64,000 nt of DNA from Schistosoma mansoni (GCF_000237925.1 NW_017386096.1:124001-188000), one strand, 5' to 3'; counted from the first letter of the stretch, positions 11,125 through 24,120 are shown. Notes: generated from the sequence alone by a model not told the origin. Translations and numbers: made by a program.

Positions 11125-11410
11125 CTAGTCATTAAAGCACTTTAATTTCCTCTCGTGATACTTGCCGTAACCGATTTGTATGGTAGTTCTACAACTAGAG
11201 TCAGCTTTCTTTCCGGAATGACGCCTAGCAATACGTAAAATGGCTAACCCGTTATTCAAAATTTTCCATTTTGTGCCATTAACTTTGCAGTTTACTAATA
11301 CGCCGATCTTCTGATTGTGTTCGTGCATGAGATGTACGGTTTGGGGAGTGATCAGAAAACTATCTACTTGTATCAGGTCTATCAATTTGCCAACTTTTGT
11401 TTTATTCGAT
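11125..11410 (-). CDS. Hypothetical short ORF or exon
   Basis: A minus-strand frame open for at least 86 codons and continuing upstream to about 11410 without a stop. It encodes a Lys/Arg/His-rich segment (TKWKILNNGLAILRIARRHS) with mixed hydrophobic residues. It reads more like coding sequence than its surroundings, but no motif is diagnostic and no ATG or splice site fixes its ends. It may be an exon of the same unknown gene as 9461-9940, or part of a decayed element. Confidence 0.25.
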
Positions 11411-11675
11411 ATATTAAGGTTTCAGGGCAAGCATTAAACGATATGTTTGTTGTAGGCAGAGACAAGATTAAATTGAAGGGCACCAGTAGATAACTGGGCG
11501 TTAAAAGTGGTGGGGAGTGTCAGACAACTTGACAGTATGTAATAATTAGATGGTAAACCATTGTACTTTGATTAAATACATCAAAACTGTCAGGGCAAAG
11601 AGATTTCATTCGCAGCATTTGCATGGTGCGCTGTTGATTACAGTGTAAAATTATCATGTGCAATAAGAAATCTGT

Positions 11676-12052
11676 ACAATCATGGTCTACTCAGGCAACA
11701 ATACTACCATAATAATAGGCCTAACCTTGAAATTGTTAGTATATCATGATGTAACTGTCTAGTCTATAAGATCTTACGTGAATGTCACATCATTATCTAT
11801 ACCGATTCTCCCTATCATGATGATCAGCAATATGACGTCTAGCACTTCTGAGGAGCACATTTGGGCTTAGGAGAGAGTAATGTTATCGATGTAATAAGCG
11901 GGGGTTATGTAACCGCGTCCGGATGACCAAGCCATGCCACTCTGACTGACTGTTGCCGCGTTCACCCTTGCTGACCTTCTCTCTGCGTTAAATGCTGAAT
12001 ATGAGTTTTCTCCGCTTTCTTATGTTCACCTTAGAGGATTGTGTGATTAGAA
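11676..12052. repeat. Second copy of the unclassified repeat found in the LINE
   Basis: Aligns with 8035-8400 over about 370 bases in the same orientation, with many substitutions, including GTCTAGTCTATAAGATCTT, a CCGCGTTC block and an AATGCTGAATATGAG block. The two copies are 3.6 kb apart. They could be independent insertions or the ends of one old element; I see no clear coding sequence between them. Confidence 0.5.
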
Positions 12053-12848
12053 ATAATAACACCACAAATCTACATTTCTTTCTAGTGTTTCGGGTTAGTT
12101 AAATATAATTTGATGCATTTTTCGTTTACAACCATCTGATTGTTAATTTATTCAGAACAGAAACATTCTATCTCGTCCTAATATATTTCGTTCAGTAATT
12201 CAGGCAGTGGCAATTTTAATTATTTTGGGGGGAAAGCTTCCATAGCTTGTCACCGATGGATTATTTTATTTGAAGTGCAGGTTGTATAAGAATATGTGGA
12301 CGACATACAGCTTTGTCACTTCATAAAATATTTTGAAGGTACATCTAAACCTACCGTATGGGCAACTTGTTGCCAGGTGAATAAAATTAACACACACCTT
12401 CTTCAAACAGGTGTCATGTAGTGTAATTATGCAAGTAAGGTAACTGTGGAGAATAATATGGATGTAAATTACATGGAAACTTTGCTTGGTATAGCTCTTC
12501 AACATCCCTTTCGTGTCCATTGAACGAACTAAATTCTCTATACAACACATTGTGGTCACGTTAAAACGTGCTCTATATCTGTGATGTAACTTCACACATC
12601 TGATGTTTGCATTGTGAAAGAAATTTCAAAGCCTTTCGCTTCAAGCCAGCATCAGTGATATACCATTGTAAAAGTGGTCAAATGAAACCACACTTTTAAA
12701 TACTTTTGTCATTATCCATGATCCTAATGATAATATTCAGTTTGTATAGTCCTTGTCACTGATTCTAAAACGTTATTTTAATCGACTTTGTCGAAGTGTA
12801 CAAACCAAGGTGATTACTGTTCAGTAATATAATTACTACTAAAGGAAC

Positions 12849-13140
12849 TGGTGAGACTTTGATTTAGGGACGACCTTTGAGTTACACTTGAGTGGCCTTA
12901 ATGTCTATCTATTTGCAAGGCCTAAATGAGGGTTTTAAACAAGTAGGAGAAGTTAAGATTACGATTTACAATTGATGGTTAGTGTGAGGAATTAGATTCA
13001 GAGTTTTTATCACAAACATACATCAGCAATGGCGCCGAAACACTATTTAGTCGAGTGGATGAATGAATTCCGGGCCAGAATTCAAGACCTGTTATCGTAA
13101 ATCTGATTGGTTCGTTCATAAATTATAGTCTCTTCACTGA
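12849..13140 (+). repeat. Dispersed repeat, copy A
   Basis: Aligns with 34055-34339 in the same orientation. Shared blocks include CTTGAGTGGCCTT, GGCCTAAATGAGG, TTAAGATTACGATTTACAAT and CATAAATTATAGTCTC-like ends. Both copies start and end at about the same points, so the unit is about 290 bp. No coding capacity, no tRNA-like boxes and no hammerhead core are seen. Confidence 0.6.
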
Positions 13141-15380
13141 ACGTATTGTCCTGTGGTGGACCAAAAAATATATTAACCGAAAATAGCGACAAAGTTATTA
13201 CGTCCAAAAGTTTATGTAACAGTAAACAACCTATAAGTTATTAACACAAATAAAAGTTCAGGGACGTTACTTAAACTGGCTGGCTATTGCGTGTTCCGTT
13301 GCGCTTGGTCCCAAAAATCCACAATTATAGACAATTATTAATTCCAATGAGATAGATATGGCTCCAGTAAGTTAGCCAAAAGTAGAACGTAATGGGAATG
13401 TCACAATAGTCTATAAATACAGATGATAGTCAATTAATAGTTCGGTTAACATATCCACAGGCACAACAGAACGAGGTATGTGTGTATGAGAGTGTATTTA
13501 TTTATGAGCAGTTACAATGTCATGCTATGTTGAATTTGAAAGCGACAGGAAGTCATTTAGTAAGTGTTCAAGGACATACACTTAAACAACAAGTACAATT
13601 GTTTAGTGATGAATGTACAGAGTGTAAAAATAAACAAAATAGATGCAAAATTATCAAAATTGTATACAAAATAGGTCTAATAGTCCTATCTGCATAGTCT
13701 TCTATTAGCCGTCGTTAACAAACCAAGTTGCTGATAACTTTGGTTTACAAGCATGGCAATTGGTCCTCATGATGATTATCTGGCGTATTTCTTTGTTACG
13801 GTATCAGTATATATCACTTGTCGCAGAAGATTTACTCCTCCTTTGTGGAATATCCTCGAGATATTATTATTTTCGGACTACTTGAAAATCCAGTGAATCT
13901 ATTATTCAAGTTAGTACCAGCTCACAGTTCTGCCGTTTATTAACAAGTGAAGAAAAAATCTGTCCATCGGGGGAGAATGCAGTCATTATATTCACCATTT
14001 TGTGGATTGATAAGTAATCATAGCGATTATATGAGACTATTTGTGCATTTAACGTGATATTCACACCCATTTCCAGACACAATCAAGATGGGGGTTGGGA
14101 TAAAAGAAGATAATCAATCACCAAAACTCTATTTATCACGAGCTACTTAGATCTGATGACGCGTTACGAAAGGAGCTTGATGTGTGAACCATAATTCAAA
14201 AAGTGTTACTCCCTTCTAATCAGCTTTATACATATTTGTAGTGAACAGCAATTATATTTAGTTTGCTTATTTTATTAGTGTCGATTTTGGCTCTATTTGC
14301 CCGTTTCATCACTTTGCTTATGAACTCTAGTTAACTTGAAGCCGAGAGGTTCCTTATGAATTTCATTTATATAATTTGTTGAAAAAAAGATATCTTGACA
14401 GGTTAGCTATGATGCACAAACAATTCATACTTCATTCTATAATTTCTTGGTCAGGTGTCAGACCCAGATAAGAAACGGCGTTAATATCTATCCAAATGTT
14501 AGAACTTCAGTCCAGCTTTTTAGTGTTCTATAGTTCACAAGGCTATTATAAACAATAAATTCTACACAAGAACGTAAATGACTCTCAAGTCGGAGTAGAA
14601 GGTACCCAGGAGTGGTACTGTTTGAAAGGATGAAATTAGAAATGAAAACAGTGCAATCTGAATTGTCTATTTTTCTATTTGGTACACTGTATAAAACTCA
14701 AATATTACAATGATAAAAATACTCTCATCAGTCAAGCAACAATATTCTACCCCATAAAGAATGGTAGATTGATTCAGTTTGCTACTAATACTAATAATCA
14801 ATTGTAAAACGACGATTATATAGAAAAACAATTACTTGCCAGCGAATATTAGAAAAGGTTCCCTAGATTAAGCAGAAAACGTGCTTTGAAATCAACCTTA
14901 CGAAGCATAGAAAATCAGTTCACAAACTATCAACCAAAGTATGGCAGTCCAACATAGCGGGCGCCTTAAAAATAATGTTAAGCAATACTAAGACAGGACG
15001 GTTATGAAAAGATTAAGAAACAATAAAGAGATAGTGTGCTCATGAATAAGAATCAACATACAAAATAAAAACAACAATAAAAGATACAGTACATACTACA
15101 GAAACCGAAAGGGCTAGTAATAAGAAATGACAGACATAGGAGGGTTTTATCCATACTTGCACATGAGCATACAAAAACGAATCTTACACTTCGAATCTTG
15201 AGTGTGTTGAATATTTGTCTTCCACTCTTCCGAAATCTCGAAATTTTGATATAACAGCGAGATTTTAAGGAATTCTAAAAACCGGACAAGACCAATGGTG
15301 TTGAAGAAATTGTGCTAATATTGTATAATCATGATTAGGGAACCTTCATTTACCTAATGTTTTTCCATTTTAAATCTCCT
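13141..15380. other. Non-coding stretch
   Basis: AT-rich sequence with stops in all frames. A plus frame of about 71 codons at 13482-13697 is His/Gln/Lys-rich and has no recognisable motif. No RNA gene or repeat boundary that I can support. Confidence 0.4.
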
Positions 15381-16800
15381 TACAATAACGTGCTGTACTT
15401 ATAAATGTGGACAGTCCTAATGTTTCTTCCCTATGGAGGAAGGAATGTGATGTAATGAGTATAAAAAGGAGCTGCACGAGATATATACTGGTTTGAATAT
15501 TATCGCATGCAAGAAATGATGGAAGCCTAACTTTCATTGACTTTGTATCACTTGCTGTTCCAGTCAGACGTCACAGATCGAGGAGTCGACTGGACTTTTG
15601 GCGTCGGACAACAAGAGATTTCATGGTGGCTGTACTGGTAACTTTTGAACTGACAATGGAGAATGTGCTCATGTGGACAGTACTGTTACGAGATAAGTCA
15701 AACACGCGACTGCGAAACATGGCAAAAAACTTTTTCGAAGCAAACGAAGAGTCAAATACCGATTGACGTTGATGGTCATGATTCTAAAGGATTAACTGAA
15801 AATCCGGATAAGACCATCACCGTTCCTAGTAGTCGCGATTTGGTTGTTCCCAGTAATGAAAAATAAATGATAGTGAGGAAACAAAGAAGAGAAAGGCTAG
15901 ACCTTCATATGAAGGGATTGTGAATATAGTCCATAATAAATAGAGAGACTAAATCAGAAAGATGGTGGAATCCCACTATAAGACCCATTTTGAAGATTTA
16001 GTGTGTGAAAATCCCTCCATGCATACATTTGCAATTTGTTCTTAATGGTTTCCTTAGTTGTACATTATTGGTAATCTTTTTAATGCCATTTGAGGTTGTA
16101 ATGTTTCATTTCATAACAGTTTTAGCATTTTCACTTTCACTGAGTTTCTATGTTTCTGAACTGTATCTGTTGTTTTGTTTGATATTTAATCTTGGCCTCA
16201 GCCGTATTGATTATTCCCTCTTTGATTGTGTTGCTTCATTTGACTGGGATCGTGCATTTTGGTTGTGAATTGAAGCACTTTCTCGTAATTGGAAACACTT
16301 TGTGTTATAGTTGTTAACCGATGGAAAATATTATTCTGATGGCTATCCTAAACCATGTGGAAGGGTATAGTCTTTTGTCTAGGGTACAAGATGGTTTACG
16401 CAAAAGCTTACTATGCCTCAGAAATCTGCTCATTACACTAGAAGACTAGGCTGTGGCGAAAAGTATGGGTATTCCGTTGGATGTGATTTTCATAGAAATG
16501 ACAAGGTCTCTCGCCTGAGTCTTAAAGCAAAACTGGAAAATTTTTGGGATCCATAATGAAACCTCGTACTGAATGCGTAACTGTTTTAATAATGGAAGAC
16601 AAAGAGCGTTGGTAAATGGGGCTTTCTCAACCTGGAAATCTGTATAAAGTTAAGTTCATTAAGTTACACTCCTCGGTAGTTTTTTTTGTAAATGACTTAA
16701 AAACTGTAGTGAAGTCACCTGTTCTACTCTTTGGGATATGGTATAAAAGCAGCTACTATTTGTTTCAGGTAGGAAGTGGATATACTAGAACAGCTTCAAC
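15381..16800 (+). other. Possible remains of an unclassified element or old gene
   Basis: A TATA-like GAGTATAAAAAGG lies at 15459-15471, followed about 200 bases on by a short open frame (15663-15866) with a Cys-rich start (MCSCGQYC) and then a hydrophobic frame (16005-16268). The two frames do not form a recognisable gene. It could be a decayed element with a promoter-bearing end. Evidence is thin. Confidence 0.2.
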
Positions 16801-16818
16801 GGCGAGAGACCTATAGAC

Positions 16819-17046
16819 GGCGTCGAGTCGTGATTGGCTATGATCACCAATACAGGAAGATTACGTGCCAGATATTGACTTGGGTTCTTAGGTAGGCAAA
16901 AACCAGAAGGCTGTTAATGGTTGCATTAAGATATATTTGTTGACGATCTCGTGGTATCGAAAGCATACCGAGAAGTGACAACGTTTACAGGTGGAATAAT
17001 TGTTTCCATTACAGCAATCGCGTTCTTGTCATAAAAATAGGTCACT
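16819..17046 (+). repeat. Dispersed unclassified repeat, copy A
   Basis: Aligns with 40878-41229: shared GGCGTCGAGTCG, TTGACTATGG/TTGGCTATGA followed by TCACCA, ACCAGAAGGCT and a nearly identical GATCTCGTGGTATCGAAAGC. Copy A lacks about 90 bases present in copy B. The family is not recognised; a leader or end region of an old retroelement is one possibility. Confidence 0.5.
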
Positions 17047-19419
17047 ATAGACCAAAATGATAAAAAGTCTATTTGGTCTATCTTATGAAGATAAACTGCG
17101 AATCCTCAACCTATTCTTATTATCTTGCCGCAGGGTGCAAGGTGACATAGTACCGGCCTAACATATGCTGAATAACAATTTCGGTATTAACTTGCCTTAT
17201 CTATTCATTCCATGCAGGAGTGATCATCTAGGAGGACATTCTAAGAACGTTTAAAAACTGAGATCAAATCTCGTACGTCTGGATTTCCGAGTAGTGTATA
17301 GCTTGGATTCGCTACTAGGACACGTAATATTAGAACCTCCTGTTAACACATTCAAATAGAGATCAGGTATTTACAGTCCTGGGAATTCAAAGTATTAATA
17401 TACTTCGTTTGACTTCTTATCCTTACTACTGATAATTAATGCTCATCAAATAAAAATTTCGGTTGTTTAATGGAGCTTGATTATATTCTGCTACGTGAGC
17501 AATAAATATGAGGAAAAAAAGACTTAAATTACAACCAGATCACTTAACTTTCTCATTGCGTCATTCTATTTTGTATTTTGCTTCAGGTTGGACACTTTCA
17601 TTTGTTTCTATGTTTCAAGAATACTCGTTGCTGACTTTGCGCTCAAGACAAATCTGTTTTTCGTTCAATGTAAGTGGGTGGTGTGCCGTTTCCGTGGTTG
17701 TGCATTTTTCGAATTCTTAAAAGACTGTTTTGTATTTCATATAAATGGCAAATGTGTTTTCAATGTTTTTCACCCGGATTTATTTTAAAAAGTGCTCACT
17801 ATGACGGCCAAATGTTTATTTTCTGTGTGTGCGATTGATGAAAATTCGTCACATATCCTAAAATTTATGCCATATATTTCGGTTGCCACTCAGGATCCCT
17901 CCACTAATTGTGATTTTTTACTACTTACTTGATGACTTGTGTATATTCGAGAGAGATATTTGTGTTTTGAATATCCTTGTTTTTTAATGAACCTTAACTC
18001 ATTGAACTGCGTTCGATGTATTGGTTTTTAATAATTTTTTTACATTCAACGATTTTATTTAGGATCAGAATTTTCTAAGCTTTATTATTTAGAACGTTAA
18101 TTGACTTTCGGTTGGTTGGTAGTGATAATAATTTGTGCTAAAGTATTATTTGCGATCCGAGACAAAATAACCTGATCGTTAGTTTTAAACTTTTTTTCTC
18201 TGGTGATAAAAGAGTGTTGTGTTCGTAATGCAGATAAACTGGTTCTCGATTTCGAAATGGTTGTCGTGCGCTGGTCGCATTGATGTTAAAAAGTGTTTTT
18301 ATGATTTGTTGCCAATAATTTTCTATTCAATGTTACTCTAACAATTTCTCTGGGACTCATATTTTGTTACACTGAACAGAAACCCCGTCTTAAGCTATTG
18401 AGGTAACTAGTGTGGTTTTAATCACACCTGTGACGAGGTTTAAACGTGCTGTCTAAGTAAACATTTAGACAAAGATTTATACCATCAGACAAATTTGAAT
18501 TACTGGAAGTTAACTCTTAGTAAGCTGGTACTAATATTTCGTAGTTGATTTAAGCACATTTAAGCTCCGAAAGCTTCATGTTAACCTGTTGAAAACAAAC
18601 TCAAGTTGTTGTACCCTAAACTGATAGTTATGTAACATGTCCTTCCTGATTGTTTTATGCGGTAATTTGACAATTGTTTTAGAGAAAATTCGTTTGTATT
18701 TCTGGCACGTGGTATATATAAATACATATATATATATAAGCTGTCGTTCTTATGTTTCTGTTTTAATGCTGCATTATAAATTAAGTAAAAATCAAACACT
18801 TAGATGGAACACTAAATGGAGTCGTTCATTCAAAAATGACTCGTTATTTAACTGTATCTTTTTTATTGTGTCTCACCACTCCTTTGATCGAAGACTACTT
18901 TCACTGTGACTAATAATAAATATTTTTATTTACTTATCGCTCTTTTAACTTTAACTGATGAGTGTGTAATTTCCTATTTTTAAATATTCCTTTGCCATAA
19001 GACGATATAAGTTCTCTACACTAAACATATATCGTTTATTTCTGAGAATCCTTAAAATCATTCCTGACTATTTACAAAATCGGAATAAGGGTTATCTGTC
19101 GATATCAAGTATACTCATATCTAATCTATTACACTCAACTTAAATTGCTAGGGAATTGAACTTAAACTATTTCTTAAATAAGCAGAACTTATCCTCCTAC
19201 ACAATGCGTATTTTCGGCACCAGTATGTTGTTGATTTTTCTTAAAAATCATCTCCATCTTAGTACATCATAAGTGTCATTCTTAAGACGCTCACAAACCA
19301 TGTATTACAAATTCCAAGTTAACTAAGTATTATACGTCAATTAGATGGTACGTTTTTTTCCTTTTTATTTTCGAGACTAGTTGTTTCTTTACCTGCTTTG
19401 TTTTATTTTTATTTAACAG
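17047..19419. other. Upstream region of the PMCA gene
   Basis: AT-rich and mostly unique, with long T-rich runs on the plus strand. A TATATA-rich stretch lies at about 18713-18738. No exon, CpG island or repeat is clear. Promoter elements for the downstream gene, if here, cannot be pointed to. Confidence 0.4.
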
Positions 19420-19420
19420 G
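19390..19420 (+). promoter_or_regulatory. 3' splice site ahead of the first PMCA coding exon
   Basis: A strong pyrimidine-rich acceptor (TTATTTTTATTTAACAG, AG at 19418-19419) lies 98 bases before the ATG. It implies that the start-codon exon has an upstream partner: either a cis-spliced 5'UTR exon further left or a spliced leader, since schistosomes trans-splice many mRNAs. The sequence alone cannot say which. Confidence 0.55.
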
Positions 19421-19517
19421 ATAACAGACGTTCGGATTTCAGAATATTTCATTTTTGTCATATTTCTAAAAGACTAAAGTAATTCATTACCAGAGATATT
19501 TCAAAGTAAAAAATACT

Positions 19518-19710
19518 ATGCGCGACGCAAATGCAAACGAACGAACTGCACTCACCACTGGTAGTGGTGGTGCAGATTCATTCGAAATTTCCCCCAAAGA
19601 ATTACAAAAATTAATGGACTGTCGTAAATTGGAGGCTGTTAAATATCTTAATGAAAAATACGGTGGAGTTGTAGGATTATGTCGATTGCTTAAAACATCT
19701 CCACAAGATG
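19518..19710 (+). CDS. Plasma-membrane calcium ATPase (PMCA), first coding exon
   Basis: Encodes the cytosolic N-terminus of a P2B-type Ca2+ pump, which exports Ca2+ from the cytosol across the plasma membrane using ATP. After a variable 20-residue start, residues 22-65 follow the PMCA N-terminal pattern: SFEISPKELQKLMDCR, EKYGGVVGLCRLLKTSP and a final DG. Animal PMCAs have YGGVxGLCRRLKTSPxEG at this point. The start is the only ATG in frame, just after the acceptor at 19419. The exon ends CAAGATG|GTGAGT at 19710 in phase 1, so the last codon (Gly) is completed by the next exon. Identity is secure. A schistosome may have more than one PMCA gene and I cannot say which this is. Confidence 0.92.
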
Positions 19711-19799
19711 GTGAGTTACATTTTTGCTTGGATTCTAAATTATAACTGGAGTATCTTTGTCGAAAATTCGGAGAGGTACTTATTTGAACTAGACATTAT

Positions 19800-21908
19800 T
19801 ATTATTTAAAGAAGTTTCACCGCTCAGTGATCATGTACAGTCATGTGCAGTCATATGTGATTGCCTTAACTGAGTGAGAATCTTTTATAGTTACACAGAT
19901 GGATTCACTGCATGTTTCAAGTTTGTTGTACCTTCTCCCATCATATCATTTATACCTGGTCTTTTTTACTAATACTACTACTGATATTTATCTATTCTGC
20001 TACTCTGGTAAATGTCTCAATAATGCTATCTTCCTGTGCTATGTGGGAATCACTGTACTTATGTGACATGTTCTACATTGTGATCAACTGACTTCAGTCT
20101 GCCATCTGGTGTTTGGGAGTCGAATGCCTGGAGCACTAAGCCACATATCGACTTTTAACTAAACTTTTATACACAATTTTATGTCTAGCTGTTAAATTAC
20201 ACTCATCAGCTAATTTTCATTCTTGTCAGTTGAGTTTCCCTTCAAAGAATAATTTTTTCTACTTCTTACCTTTCTTCTGGAAGCCAAACATTTTGCATCA
20301 CCATCATTAACTCTTTTTCATTGTTAGTTCTAACCCCGAGGTTGGGTGCATATAGGTTTGAGTGTTCATTTTTTAGTGAGACCCTAACTCAACACTTTGC
20401 TTTTTAAAAAGAAACGAGGGGGTCGAGGAGTAAAACGTTGGAAATAATATTGGAGCTCAGAATTTAGGTGGTAAGATACAGAGTTCGTACCACTATGGTT
20501 GATTCTAAGCTGTATCACCAAACGTCACCAAACATAATTCATAGCAGGTGAGGAAAATAAGAAAAACAACCTGGATTTATTTTTCTTAGGTCAGTTTTTC
20601 AGCTTTAATCAGCACAACTGTTAATATGACAAAACTTCCACCAAATGTTCAACCAAAACCAAGGTGGATTTCTTTCATTTCATGAATAAGATGTGAATAG
20701 AATCACTTTATTAGCACTGAAGCCGGAGTTTTCTTAGAAAAGTTAAACAATTTATTAAGTTTAATGTGCGTCCTAATAGTTACTTTTCACCGCCTATGTT
20801 AGACAATAGATTGATTTTTAAAAAATATTTACTATAAATGATATGGTTAATATTTAGGCAACAAGAACTGACTGGCATATTGATAAGACATTTATATGAA
20901 ATTTTCACGGTATACTTCTTGCTTTTTTACAACCACTGAGAGTTTCAGTAGTCGTATCCTTCGATGTCTAAAAAGTTGTTTATAGTGATGAATATCAGTT
21001 AGATACTTTTCACTGTAACTTATATTACTAGACATAGTATCCAGTTTAAGGTCTCTTGAGTTTTACAAGGTGGTAACCTAATATGCAAGCTACTCATCTT
21101 TGAACCACCGAGTTGCAAATTCAAAGCTTTCTCCATCTAATGCAGTCTGAGCAACCCTGGTAGTATGAATCCCCCTCACGGACAAAAGTATGACCTGACA
21201 TCGACGATAGAAACTTGTCATTGATGAATGTATTACACCATGATAAAAATTCTGTGAGATTGTTGATTGATAGTCCTAGTCATTTAGGAGGTTGTATGTT
21301 ACCTACTAAATATGGTTCCTGAGGCACTAGTCACATTCATCAGTTTGTACTGTAGACTGTTATGCCCTCTATCCCAATCTTTATTTTAGTTCTATTAGTC
21401 GTTGGCAAGTCTTTAAAACTCGACTTGCAATCACTAAGTCTCAGGTTCAAATCATTCCATATTTGACTCGCTTTGGGGGTCCTGAGTAATTTAAATAGTC
21501 CACATACAAAGAATTGTAACTTAAACCTGATCATATAAATCTGTATGTATTTAGCAAATAAGTTATCAGGTACATTCTTTGACCAACTTATCAGAATATA
21601 GTTGTTCTTTCAATCATACTTATTGCCAGTTTAAGACTAGTAATGTTTTATAACATACAAATGCACACCATACAATATAGATATGCTTAACTAAAATCCT
21701 TAACTTATATCTGATTTATTTCAAAACACTAACCTTCCGTTAATACTGCTACTAGTGATTATATATTTAATGACGCGACATACTTATTTATGCTCTTTCT
21801 TTTTACATGTCTGCGTTAATACTAGTTCTTTATTTTGTCCCTCTGTTGAGTTTATGTCTTTTAAAAGAACTAAAGTATGAAATTTCTCCTTGATAACTTT
21901 ACTTACTT
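19800..21908. other. Intronic sequence with SINE scraps
   Basis: Mostly unique AT-rich DNA. At 21090-21235 is a decayed relative of the tRNA-like fragment at 3590 (shared CAGTCTGAGCAACC and CCCCTCA). A box B-like CTCAGGTTCAAATC lies at about 21443. A degraded minus-strand SINE scrap lies at about 20090-20165. No exon is supported. Confidence 0.4.
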
Positions 21909-22426
21909 GAACACATAGATATTGGTACAAAGGGGCACCAAATACATATGCGCCACACAAAACTCATTTGATTTATGTGAGGACTGTGATACTGCCTGGG
22001 TGCCCGAACCGAAGCAGGTGGTTTTCTTAGAGGGCCACACCCGGAGCCTTTGACCTAAAGATCTGATCCACAAGGCAGTGGAGCATCATGAGGAAATGCA
22101 ATCCCATGGTAGCCGGTGACCAACGATTGATTCATACACCATTTATTCCCTCAGGATACTGCAGCCAGCCCATGTGCACCATTGGTTTGGAATGAGGGTT
22201 TTCCAACTCCCCTAGATGGACTTTCCGTGTCCACCAACCCTGTTAAAGCTCCTACCGGACATTCGCTTTTAGCCCACTCAATTCCGTAAACAACACCCCC
22301 TCCACTGTGAGAAGGCAATGAGTAGGACTTCGCTGACAGAGGCTATATACGCGTGGCCATGTGATAGCATTTGAAGAGGGAGAGTGGACTCTCCCCACTC
22401 TCGACCGTACCAGGGCATTTGGGGGC
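21909..22426 (-). repeat. 510-bp AATA-tailed retroelement, copy 1
   Basis: Family consensus on its own sense strand: starts AAATGCCCTGGTACGGCCGA, has a GC-richer body with GGGGAGTTGGAAAACCC, and ends GTACCAATATTTATGTGTTC plus a short AATA-type tail. This copy is full length and reversed. A 12-bp target-site duplication TCTCCTTGATAA flanks it (21885-21896 and 22427-22438), which supports retrotransposition. It has many open frames on both strands, but none is conserved between copies, so I regard it as non-coding. Uniform 5' ends suggest a SINE-like or other non-autonomous element rather than truncated LINEs. Confidence 0.85.
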
Positions 22427-22438
22427 TCTCCTTGATAA

Positions 22439-23680
22439 ACTGTAGAAATTATTTTCTAAATTGTTTGCACAATCAGTAGCAGTAATAGTAGTAGTAATGG
22501 CAATATAAGTATACACCACCATCTATAATCACCCACCATATTTAATCCGTGTCAAATTATTGGAATGGACACAACATTAGACAAATTGTCTTCGATTTTT
22601 ACACAAAATCGGTAACTTTTCAGATAATATATTTTTGTACGTTACCCTCTGTTTGTCTGTCTTTCTTTGAATTCATAGAATGCAATAAAGTAGTAATTAG
22701 TTTATTTTAGTATGATCGGTTTTATTTTAGTCTTGTGAAAACTAACTTCTCAGATTTAGTGGCTTAGTGTAGTTTGGATTGCAACTAGTGTGTTGGTGAA
22801 TTCGCATCTCGCTTTTTTTGAACAGTATCATTGGGTCTCACATGCAAAAAGCTGAAAATTTCCGGATTACTCCATACTGATTGGTTTATTGAAGACGTCA
22901 TGTATGTGTTTGTAAAAACGCGGCAGAGTTGTAGAGTAGAAACTTACAAATTTGATCACAGAAAACACTGATACATAAGTAATTGCCCATCTGAACTCAA
23001 CAGGTTATTGAATAATGCACTGGCGTTTGAAGCATTGGGGATTGGGCTTGAGTTTTAATGTCAACATCACTGATGTGGGCAGATACACTTAACTAACCAA
23101 TCTCAAGCAGGAGTCATAATTGAAATGTACAACGTCATTCTCGTTTAAAAGTACATAGTGGTCAGTATAGCTGGATAAGTTTTGTTCCACCTATCCGATG
23201 TTCAATTAACACATAGATACATAATGATTTGAAACTTGATTCACCTACATTCATGTTATTAAGTTTAATTACGGTAAATTTATTACTATTACCATTATTA
23301 TTGTTATTATTATTTAATGAAGATAGAATTATTTATCCCCAATTAGGGTATATGACCTATAATTCAGCTTGTACACATATCTCGCTTTCTATGTTTGCAT
23401 GTATGTGTGTGTGTGTTCTGTATTCCTTATGTTCATTAGATAGACTTGTACACTAAGTTTTTTTTATTGACCATTGTACACTTTTTCCATTCACATAGTT
23501 TGTATTCTGAATAGACATTTTTGATGCCAAGTTTGTTGGTTAGTATCTAACTGTACGTAGATCAGCTTTATTTAACCTTGATTTAATAATAGAAATTCCA
23601 AGTTAAGAAGTTTATGACGCTTATTTCAACTTGATTTGAATTTTCATCGCACATATATATCAACTTGTGAATTATTAAGA
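22439..23680. other. Intronic sequence, no gene
   Basis: AT-rich DNA with ATT and TG microsatellites (about 23280-23320 and 23400-23418). Nothing else recognised. Confidence 0.4.
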
Positions 23681-23684
23681 ATCA

Positions 23685-24120
23685 GAGGAATGCTGAATAG
23701 CTGTTTTGTCCTAGTTTTGGATAACCCAGAAGTGTACATGCACGGTATTGCCATGATCCGAACCCCAAGATTTTCTTCTTTCACAGTAAAGATGATGCTA
23801 TCGGGCCAGAAAATCTAAGTTGTTGTATGGTATTTCAGTGATTAAAGGTCGGGCACTCACATTCCTGGGTTCGATTTACGATGAGGTCGCTGGTGCACAC
23901 TGCTGAAAAGTTCCATCAGATTTTCTTTTAGATTTAAATTAACTAACTGCACAGGTACTTGTGTATGAACTACACTATAAATGTGGTCAATAATAATGCT
24001 AGTCGGTTACCCTAGCCGGAATACGTGGAGCGGATTTCGAACCCGGAGCATAGTGACCAAAAGTCGAATATCTTAATCACGAAGCTACTACCTCACCAGG
24101 GGTCCTGTACTAGAACAAAA
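23685..24120. repeat. Cluster of decayed tRNA-like SINE scraps
   Basis: Three remnants. 23685-23775 (minus) has the shape of a hammerhead SINE arm (GAATAGCTGTTTTGTCCTAG). 23838-23935 (plus) has a box B-like CCTGGGTTCGATTTACG followed by GCACACTGCTGAAAAGT, a degraded CTGANGAG core. 24000-24105 (minus) has a tRNA-like box B (GGGTTCGAAATCC) and box A (TAGCTTCGTGATTAAG). None keeps a complete ribozyme. Confidence 0.5.

Noticed and set aside
12266-12595. 109-codon minus-strand frame
   Set aside because: His/Tyr/Cys-rich and without motif. No splice sites or neighbours support it.
16005-17788. Hydrophobic short frames (Phe/Leu/Ser-rich) upstream of PMCA
   Set aside because: T-rich sequence gives such frames by chance, and none shows a domain or joins a neighbour by splice sites.
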